Of a stretch of 64,000 bases of DNA, positions 55,580 to 62,370 are shown in pieces. Below the pieces are notes generated by a model. It ran no database searches and was not told the origin of the DNA. It saw only the letters and a program-made list of their open reading frames with translations. Every line of letters begins with the position of its first letter. Position 1 is the first letter of the stretch. Source of the stretch: Candidatus Saccharimonadota bacterium (GTDB taxonomy: Bacteria > Patescibacteriota > Saccharimonadia > Saccharimonadales > Saccharimonadaceae); the NCBI GenBank assembly GCA_017510925.1, contig JAFWLT010000005.1, forward strand, positions 43,167-107,166, written 5' to 3'. Both the position numbers and the translations under genes were made by a program.

Positions 55580-57718
55580 TTATTTAACAATACAACGCAG
55601 CGAGTAGCCAGCTGTTCTTACACTATAGGAGCCGAAGTATAGCGCAGTTGAGCTAGAATACAAACGATACATACTTGAATTACTATATCTACTTGCTAAT
55701 CCCATAAAATGGTAAGTACCCTGTCTATATGTACCCCCGTCTTCACCAACAGCGCCAGTAAGATTTAGAGATAATTGGTATTGTACGCTGCTAGCGCTCG
55801 TAGCCGTCATACTGATGGTGCCACTACAAGCAGAGCCACGGATGGCAGCACATACGGCTTTTAATTCATCTTCCGTTGGCATATGCCACTTAGATGGGCA
55901 AATATCGTATTGAACGGTAGTAGGGGTAGTAGCATTAGAGTTGTAGCAATATGACCCAGCACTAGCTGCACAGTAATTATACTGAACACCAATCTTACCG
56001 TTGCCGATACCAAAGGCAGAAGTGCCAGGAGTTAGGTCTGAGATGATTGAGTCTTTATTGTATGGACCATTATATGTACACGGGTATGAACTGCTAGTGG
56101 TACAAGTCCCACTAATTCTTGCTAATGGCTGGGTGTAAGACGTACCACTAGCCCAGTTGGAATACGTTAGACCAGTAACAGCCAAGCCATTAGTTCCGGA
56201 ACCACCACCAGATTTGAGTGCTGCGATAGACGCCGAATTAGCATTGGTGTTTTGCTCGTTTAGAGTGTTTACTACATCTTGATCGGTGAGATCGAGATTT
56301 AATTCGTCTATCATCCAGAGACTGCCGTCGCTTTGTTTTGCTACAGTATATTCTTGGTTGTCGCGTTTATCCTTCAAAACCTTAGTTGCGCCAGTAGCTG
56401 TGTTGGCTACAATGCTACTGTTAATATCCTGCATATAAGTAATATCAGCAATAGTTTCGTTTAATACGCAACGCATCATAAACCCATTGTCACGTCTACC
56501 TTGGTGTTGTGGAGTTACGCTTGTAGGAGTAACATACAAACGATACGCATTATTTGTATTACTATAACGTGTAGACGAGAAGAAATCGACACGTGTATTT
56601 CGTTCACTCGGAGCCTTCGTGTCCCCATCCCAAGTTCCACCAAATGCTGTAGACAAATTATATTGTAGGCTGTTAGGATTAGAAGCCGTAGTTCCAGTGT
56701 AAATATTAGCTAGTGCTTGATATTCCCCACTCGCGCCACCAGTAGGCATGCGCCATCCAGCTGGACAAATATCATATTGTGCATTCCCGGAACTCGTAGT
56801 CGTGCAATATGTTCCAGCTGTAGCTGCACAATAGTTATAATAGACACCGTTTTTACCAGAACCAGCGCCATAGCTAGTGACAGTAGTATTAGCAAAATCA
56901 GCGTTAAGTTGTGGCTCTGTAAAAGAATGCCCGAAAGTTGTAGATTCAGGTAAGGCAAAGGCTACGCTTGGAGACATATTAGTATTTGCAGTAGAAAGTG
57001 GTTCTGTTAGTTCTACTGCACCTAAACGCAAATTATCTAGTAACCAACAATTTCCATCACCAAGACGTTGGATAGTATACTCTTGCATATCACGTATATC
57101 TAATACCTGAATCGGGTCAGTAGTACAATAACTAGGATTCATATTTTGCATATAATACATCATCGGGTTGGTCACACCAGTAAGTACAAGACCTAGTTCA
57201 TAAGACCCAGCAGCTTGATTGTAATTGATTTTGGAACCAAAGGAAAGCGTAGTTTCATCTAGATTAGTAGCATATTTGTTTTCTAAAAGTTTAGTACCAG
57301 AAACATATGGGATAAAGTTACCAGAATCTTTCTTATAGCCCCAGGTATTGTCTGTGAGTGAAGCTGCAGTAGATCCTGCCTCTGCAGAGAGAGTTGGAAT
57401 TACTGCATTTTTGCCATCTACTGTATTATCTCTTACTAAATCTGTAGCATCACCGGTGGATGACATAGTTAGTTGGTAACCTGTCATATTATTGGTAGAT
57501 ACTTTAATATTAAGATCTTTACTATCACTGGTCTTAGTATTAGGATTTAGATCTAATATTACATTATTAGAAGAAAGAGTAATATTAAGGCTTGGGGCTA
57601 CGTTTACTATATAGTCTACGGAATCAGCGTAACTACAACCCCCCCCCATTAATAGGGCTAAGGGTACGGAAAATAATACAGTTTTAACAAAATTATTACG
57701 CACCAACCTCGTTAGCAT
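55580..57718 (-). CDS. Secreted FISUMP-domain surface protein (paralog E) with a G9 tract in the signal peptide
   Basis: The start is the ATG at 57718, 6 nt after TATAAT. The 712-aa product is the longest complete member. Its signal peptide (1-33) contains LLMGGGCSYADS, encoded with nine consecutive G; one more or one fewer G leads to a stop within a few codons. The N-terminal domain has the family pattern but is more divergent than A-C. Module 1 and module 2 each contain a pair of extra Cys (YNYCAATAGTYC and YNYCAASAGSYC), and end RCVL / RCIVK. The GGGC could also place a lipobox-like Cys at 30, so lipoprotein anchoring is possible. Confidence 0.8.
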   Translation of the reverse strand: MLTRLVRNNFVKTVLFSVPLALLMGGGCSYADSVDYIVNVAPSLNITLSSNNVILDLNPNTKTSDSKDLNIKVSTNNMTGYQLTMSSTGDATDLVRDNTVDGKNAVIPTLSAEAGSTAASLTDNTWGYKKDSGNFIPYVSGTKLLENKYATNLDETTLSFGSKINYNQAAGSYELGLVLTGVTNPMMYYMQNMNPSYCTTDPIQVLDIRDMQEYTIQRLGDGNCWLLDNLRLGAVELTEPLSTANTNMSPSVAFALPESTTFGHSFTEPQLNADFANTTVTSYGAGSGKNGVYYNYCAATAGTYCTTTSSGNAQYDICPAGWRMPTGGASGEYQALANIYTGTTASNPNSLQYNLSTAFGGTWDGDTKAPSERNTRVDFFSSTRYSNTNNAYRLYVTPTSVTPQHQGRRDNGFMMRCVLNETIADITYMQDINSSIVANTATGATKVLKDKRDNQEYTVAKQSDGSLWMIDELNLDLTDQDVVNTLNEQNTNANSASIAALKSGGGSGTNGLAVTGLTYSNWASGTSYTQPLARISGTCTTSSSYPCTYNGPYNKDSIISDLTPGTSAFGIGNGKIGVQYNYCAASAGSYCYNSNATTPTTVQYDICPSKWHMPTEDELKAVCAAIRGSACSGTISMTATSASSVQYQLSLNLTGAVGEDGGTYRQGTYHFMGLASRYSNSSMYRLYSSSTALYFGSYSVRTAGYSLRCIVK
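57639..57647 (-). repeat. Nine-G homopolymer in the signal-peptide codons of FISUMP paralog E
   Basis: Plus-strand run of nine C at 57639-57647. With ten G the frame meets TAG two codons later; with eight G it meets TAG within eight codons. Poly-G of this length is prone to slippage. Confidence 0.9.
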
Positions 57719-57755
57719 AACCTTATTATAGCATATGTTTTGAGATTTCAACAAC

Positions 57756-57781
57756 AAAAATAACCCTTTCGGGTTATTTTT
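57756..57781 (-). terminator. Intrinsic terminator upstream of paralog E
   Basis: AAAAATAACCC pairs with GGGTTATTTTT around TTTC. No plus-strand gene precedes it closely, so it probably ends a minus-strand transcript from the 57782-58038 region before the paralog E promoter. Confidence 0.75.
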
Positions 57782-58038
57782 GAAGGCCTATTGTATACAA
57801 TGAAGTATCTTTAGAACCTTATTACCTATAATTATACTAGAGTATCTCTGTAATGTCAATGACCTTATTATTTTTGGTTATAATTTTCAACTGACATTTC
57901 AAAATCATACGGCCGGTCTTTTTCGGAAGTCTCAACTGTGACTTTGTAATATTTTTTCATACGACCACCCTAGCATACTGGGGTAAGAAAAACAACCCCC
58001 TACCTTGTAATTATGGGATTTGATGTTATAATATAGAT
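57782..58038. other. Gene-poor interval between FISUMP paralog E and iscS
   Basis: It contains a 12-bp palindrome (ATTGTATACAAT, about 57791-57802), an AT-rich stretch, a 30-codon minus-strand ORF (separate entry) and the iscS promoter (TTATAAT ending at about 58032). The terminator at 57756-57781 suggests a small minus-strand transcript. No tRNA or known RNA fold is recognised. Confidence 0.5.
57868..57960 (-). CDS. Possible 30-aa protein
   Basis: The ATG at 57960 has GGGTGGT 3 nt upstream and opens a 30-codon frame (starts MKKYYKVTVETSEKDRPYDF, ends VENYNQK). The start looks like an edge beta strand, possibly a trimmed remnant of a larger protein. The stop is followed, after some 90 bp, by a terminator on the same strand. 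Weak support only; it could equally be part of a non-coding RNA. Confidence 0.3.
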   Translation of the reverse strand: MKKYYKVTVETSEKDRPYDFEMSVENYNQK

Positions 58039-59163
58039 ATGATTTATTTGGACCACGCAGCGGCAACGCCAGTCAATAAAAAAGCGCTTGAAGCGATGCG
58101 TCCGTATTTTGATGAAGATTTTTTTAACCCATCGGCAGCTTATCTTCCAGCTAAAAAGGTAGCTCACGAATACGAAGAAGCCAAGGGTGTGATCGCCCAC
58201 GCAATTGGGGCCAAAGCTAATGACCTTGTAATTACTGCCGGCGCTACCGAAGCAAATAATTTGGCATTTAGCGCTGTTCTTGATGGCAGAGTATTGTATC
58301 TTGCCACCGAGCACGATTCGGTACGCAAGGTAGCTGAGCAGTATAGTGGCGAAGCAATCGAGGTAGACAAAAATGGGCGAATCGACCTTAACGACCTTAA
58401 AGCCAAAATCACCGATGATGTAATATTGATTTCTGTGGCACTTGCCAATAACGAGCTTGGTACAATTCAACCACTTTCCGAAATTGCCAGTCTGATTCGC
58501 GAGGTAAGATTAAACCGGCTTTCTCGTGGCGTCAAAAGACCTCTCTATCTTCATTCCGACGCTTCGCAGGCAATGAATCTTCTAAATGTAAATGTAGCTA
58601 GACTCGGCGTAGATCTTTTAACTCTCAATTCTGCCAAGGTTTATGGACCAAAAGGTGTGGGAGCTTTATACGTATCGCACGACGTAAAACTCAAACCTGC
58701 TTCCTATGGTGGTGGACAAGAACAAGGTCTAAGATCTGGCACCGAGAATGTCCCGGGCGTAATCGGCTTTGCTAAGGCCGTAGAGGAAGCCACTAAACAT
58801 CTAAACGGTAATCGCAAAAAATATGCTGAACTTAAGAAGATTTTGCTTTCTGAACTCAAAGATTACGAGCTAGTCAACAAAAAACACTCTCTTGACAATT
58901 TCATTGTTTTATGCTATAATGGTATAGATGCAGAAAGATTAATCTTTCTTCTTGAAGACAAAGGCGTATATGTATCTACAGGGGCTGCCTGCGCAGCAAA
59001 TAAAGGCGCTAAGTCACACGTTTTGGCAGCGATTGGGCTTTCTGATTCCGAAATCAATGGGTCTTTACGCTTGACTTTGGGTGAAACTAATGACGAAGAA
59101 CAAATCCACGAAGCAGCTAGACTCATTAACGAAGCCGTAACATTGGAGAAGAGTCGTGGGTAA
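58039..59163 (+). CDS. iscS: Cysteine desulfurase, IscS/NifS type
   Basis: Leaderless: TATAAT lies 6 nt before the ATG. The 374-aa protein starts MIYLDHAAATPVNKKALEAM and has ATEANNLAFSA, TEHDSVRK, HSDASQAM, NSAKVYGPKG with the cofactor lysine, RSGTENVPG and the catalytic Cys in STGAACAANKG. It takes sulfur from cysteine; overlap of 8 bp with mnmA indicates that the main acceptor is MnmA for tRNA thiolation. A TGCTATAAT lies inside the gene near 58910. Confidence 0.95.
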   Translation: MIYLDHAAATPVNKKALEAMRPYFDEDFFNPSAAYLPAKKVAHEYEEAKGVIAHAIGAKANDLVITAGATEANNLAFSAVLDGRVLYLATEHDSVRKVAEQYSGEAIEVDKNGRIDLNDLKAKITDDVILISVALANNELGTIQPLSEIASLIREVRLNRLSRGVKRPLYLHSDASQAMNLLNVNVARLGVDLLTLNSAKVYGPKGVGALYVSHDVKLKPASYGGGQEQGLRSGTENVPGVIGFAKAVEEATKHLNGNRKKYAELKKILLSELKDYELVNKKHSLDNFIVLCYNGIDAERLIFLLEDKGVYVSTGAACAANKGAKSHVLAAIGLSDSEINGSLRLTLGETNDEEQIHEAARLINEAVTLEKSRG

Positions 59164-60199
59164 AAAAGTTTTTGTTGGAATGTCTGGTGGGGTGGATTCG
59201 TCTGTCTCCGCGATGCTTTTGAAGCAGCAGGGCTATGACGTAACTGGCGTTTATATGAAAAACTGGTCGAAAGATCTTCCGGGTATGAAATGCCCTTGGG
59301 CTGAGGATTTAGCCGACGCCAAACGTGTAGCCGTGAAACTCGGTATTGATTTTGAAGTTTGGGATTTCGAAAAAGAATATTTTGAACGCGTGGTAGAATA
59401 TATGCTTTCCGAATTTAAGGCTGGCAATACGCCAAATCCAGATATTATGTGCAACCAAGAAATCAAGTTTAAACTCTTTTTTGAAAAGGCAATGGAACGG
59501 GGTGCTGATTTTATCGCCACCGGCCACTACGCTAGGATAATCGACGGCAAATTGGCGCGCGCTGTGGACGAGAAAAAAGATCAGACTTATTTTCTTTACA
59601 GGATTTCTGACGAAGCAATTTCCCACACGATTTTCCCGATTGACGAGATGTTGAAACCAGACGTAAAGAAACTTGCCGAAGAAAATGGGCTTCATAATGC
59701 GTACAAAAAAGAATCTATGGGCGTATGCTTTGTGGGTGAAGTTGGGATGAAAGATTTTCTTAAGGAATATATAGATATACAGCCAGGCGAAATTCGCGAA
59801 GTTGAGACTGAAAAGGTAGTAGGACATCACGAAGGCGCGGTATTCTATACAATTGGACAAAGACACGGGTTATATATTTCTGGAAATGTTGGGGAAGTAA
59901 ATAGTGGTTTGCCGTATTATGTGGTTAAAAAAGATCTTGAGAAAAATATTGTATATGTGTCTAGGAATCTAGATAGTAATTTGGTTTGGGTAAATGAATT
60001 GGAATTAAAAGATATTATTTTAAAAGATAAAAAAATCAATAATTTAACTGTGAGACTCAGACATCTTGGGGAGCTTATACCTGCTACGCTGGAAGGTGAT
60101 ACGCTCAAATTCGAAAACAAAATCAAAAGACCGGCTGCTGGGCAGTCTGCTGTCTTTTATGATGGCGAAATTTGCCTTGGTGGTGGAATTATTTTATAA
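59156..60199 (+). CDS. mnmA: tRNA-specific 2-thiouridylase MnmA
   Basis: GTG start at 59156, inside iscS. The 347-aa protein has the PP-loop GMSGGVDSSVS, the MKNWSKDLPGMKCPW segment, NPDIMCNQEIKF with the first catalytic Cys and ESMGVCFVGE with the second. It makes 2-thiouridine at position 34 of tRNAs for Lys, Glu and Gln. Sulfur would pass straight from IscS, as no TusABCDE relay is visible. Confidence 0.96.
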   Translation: MGKKVFVGMSGGVDSSVSAMLLKQQGYDVTGVYMKNWSKDLPGMKCPWAEDLADAKRVAVKLGIDFEVWDFEKEYFERVVEYMLSEFKAGNTPNPDIMCNQEIKFKLFFEKAMERGADFIATGHYARIIDGKLARAVDEKKDQTYFLYRISDEAISHTIFPIDEMLKPDVKKLAEENGLHNAYKKESMGVCFVGEVGMKDFLKEYIDIQPGEIREVETEKVVGHHEGAVFYTIGQRHGLYISGNVGEVNSGLPYYVVKKDLEKNIVYVSRNLDSNLVWVNELELKDIILKDKKINNLTVRLRHLGELIPATLEGDTLKFENKIKRPAAGQSAVFYDGEICLGGGIIL

Positions 60200-60203
60200 A
60201 ATT

Positions 60204-60404
60204 CTAGTGAACGATCATCATAGCCGCGTCTGCGCAAAGCAAAATACCAGCTGTAATGCTAAGCACTGCTACAAAACATACGTGTGCGCGTTCTTTTGAA
60301 CTGATGCCTTTACATTTGCAGGTCTTTTTGCATTTGCAACTTTTGCACTTACAGCTTTTGGAAGCGCATTTTTTGGTAGTTGTTTTCTTTTTTGTTGTAG
60401 GCAT
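60204..60404 (-). CDS. Cys/Lys-rich small membrane protein
   Basis: AAAAAGGAG stands 2-3 nt before the ATG at 60404, a strong site. The 66-aa protein has a Thr/Lys start (MPTTKKKTTTKK), nine cysteines in a repeating CKxC pattern (about 13-33), and one hydrophobic helix (about 41-64). The Cys block could bind metal or nucleic acid; with the helix it may be a membrane-tethered scaffold. No family recognised. It lies opposite to mnmA and alaS with its own upstream AT-rich promoter region. Confidence 0.65.
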   Translation of the reverse strand: MPTTKKKTTTKKCASKSCKCKSCKCKKTCKCKGISSKERAHVCFVAVLSITAGILLCADAAMMIVH

Positions 60405-60481
60405 ATAACTCCTTTTTACTTATGCTTATATCTATAATATCATAATATGCAGCCGGGCGCAAGTGTGGTATAATTATCTCT

Positions 60482-62362
60482 ATGGATGCAAACACGATTC
60501 GTCAAAAATTTTTAGATTTTGAAGTAAAAAAGGGCCACAAAATTATTCAGCCGGCGCCACTCGTACTTGAGGGTGATCCGACCACACTTTTTACTGGCTC
60601 TGGTATGCAACCACTTTTGCCATATTTGCTCGGTAAAGAACATCCAGAAGGCAAAAGACTTACTGATGCACAGCCATCAATGAGACTTCAGGATATTGAA
60701 GACGTAGGCGATCCTCGTCATACTACCGTGTTTGAAATGCTTGGTAACTGGTCTCTTGGTGATTATTTTAAACGTGAGCAAATTGAAAATTTCTTTGAAT
60801 TTTTGACTCAAGTAGTGGGGCTTGATCCTGAAAAAATTTATGTAACTTGTTTTATTGGTAATGAAAAATATGGGATTCCAAAAGATACCGAGGCAGCCGA
60901 AATCTGGAAGTCCGTATTTGAAAAAGCTGGCGTAAAAGCTGAAATCGCCGAAATTGGCTCGGCTTCTGAAGGTGACAAACGGGGAATTAAAGAAGGCGAA
61001 AGAATTTTCTTTTATGATGACAAAGAAAACTGGTGGAGTAGAGGTGGTGGGATCGACTCTACACCACTCGGCGATCCTTGTGGTCCAGACTCTGAGGTAT
61101 TTTATGATTTTGGTGAAGATAAGCAGGACGTAGCTAAATATGGCCAGTCGCACCCAGCATCGGACGGTGCAAGATTTATGGAAATCGGCAACCAAGTGTT
61201 TATGCAATATCGCAGACTTGAAGATGGCTCGTTCGAAGAATTAGAGAAGAAAAACGTGGACTTTGGTGGTGGTTTGGAACGTATCGCTGCTGCTGCAATT
61301 GGTTCGTTTGACGTATTTAAGATCTCTTTGATGAAGCCAATCATCGATAAACTAGAAGAAATTTCTGGAAAATCTTACGACAATAATACTGACGAGATGC
61401 GCGTAATTGCCGACCATATTCGTGGAGCCTATCTTTTGGCTTCACAAGGGCTTGCGCCTTCTAATAAGACTCAGGGCTATGCAATGAGAAGACTAGTTCG
61501 TAGGGCGATTCTTCGTGCACTTGATCTTGGTATTTCTGCTAATTTCTTATCTGAGATCGTGCCAATCGTAGCCGATAATTATAAAGATTTACCAGATTCT
61601 ATCCTCACCCACAGAGATGTGGCGCTCGATGTTCTTCTAAAAGAAGAAAATGCATTTAGAAAAACTTTGAATCGTGGCCTTAAAGAACTAGAGAAATTGA
61701 CTAGAAATAAGAAGATCGTGGATGGTAGAGACATCTTTATGCTCCAGGACACCTACGGGTTCCCATTTGAGCTTTCTGTGGAAGAGTGTTATAGGCAGGG
61801 AATTGAACTTACTCCTGAATACAAAAAGGAGTTTGACGAAGCTCTTAAAGAACAAAGGGAAAGATCACAAACTGCTTCTAAGGGTATGTTTAAGGGCGGC
61901 CTAGAGGATCACGGCGAACAGACCGTAAAATATCACACAGCTACACACCTTCTCCTTGCAGCGCTTCAAAAGGTGATTTCACCAGACATCGTACAGAAAG
62001 GTTCTAATACTACTAGTGAGAGAACCCGGTTTGATTTTAATTGCGATCATAAACTTACGCCAGAAGAAATTTCGGCTGTAGAAAACCAGGTGAACGAATG
62101 GATCGCCCAAGATCTACCGGTGGTATTTGATGAGTACGACAAAACCTATGCACGTGATGTACTTAAGGCTCACGGGCAGTTCTGGGATAAATATCCAGAT
62201 ATTCTTAAAGTTTATACAATTGGCGATTTTGATAATCCAGTTTCTCGCGAAGTCTGTGGTGGCCCACACGTAGAGCATACTGGTGTAATTGGCAAATTCA
62301 AGATCAAAAAAGAAGAATCTTCGGCAGCCGGAATTAGAAGAATTAAAGCTGTGATTGAATAG
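60482..62362 (+). CDS. alaS: Alanyl-tRNA synthetase lacking the C-Ala domain
   Basis: Leaderless: TATAAT lies 7 nt before the ATG. The 626-aa protein has the catalytic core (FTGSGMQPLLPYLLG, FEMLGNWSLGDYFK, GGGIDSTPLGDPCGPDSE, VDFGGGLERI), the tRNA-binding middle and the editing site HTATH (485-489) with CGGPH (592-596). It ends 30 residues after the second editing motif, where typical enzymes continue for about 250 residues with an oligomerisation helix and the C-Ala domain. It charges and edits tRNA-Ala. The stop lies 8 bp from the convergent FISUMP gene. Confidence 0.96.
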   Translation: MDANTIRQKFLDFEVKKGHKIIQPAPLVLEGDPTTLFTGSGMQPLLPYLLGKEHPEGKRLTDAQPSMRLQDIEDVGDPRHTTVFEMLGNWSLGDYFKREQIENFFEFLTQVVGLDPEKIYVTCFIGNEKYGIPKDTEAAEIWKSVFEKAGVKAEIAEIGSASEGDKRGIKEGERIFFYDDKENWWSRGGGIDSTPLGDPCGPDSEVFYDFGEDKQDVAKYGQSHPASDGARFMEIGNQVFMQYRRLEDGSFEELEKKNVDFGGGLERIAAAAIGSFDVFKISLMKPIIDKLEEISGKSYDNNTDEMRVIADHIRGAYLLASQGLAPSNKTQGYAMRRLVRRAILRALDLGISANFLSEIVPIVADNYKDLPDSILTHRDVALDVLLKEENAFRKTLNRGLKELEKLTRNKKIVDGRDIFMLQDTYGFPFELSVEECYRQGIELTPEYKKEFDEALKEQRERSQTASKGMFKGGLEDHGEQTVKYHTATHLLLAALQKVISPDIVQKGSNTTSERTRFDFNCDHKLTPEEISAVENQVNEWIAQDLPVVFDEYDKTYARDVLKAHGQFWDKYPDILKVYTIGDFDNPVSREVCGGPHVEHTGVIGKFKIKKEESSAAGIRRIKAVIE

Positions 62363-62370
62363 CTAAATTA

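Noticed and set aside
60677..61207. 176-codon frame opposite alaS
   Set aside because: Shadow of the AlaS catalytic domain, which is unambiguous on the plus strand.
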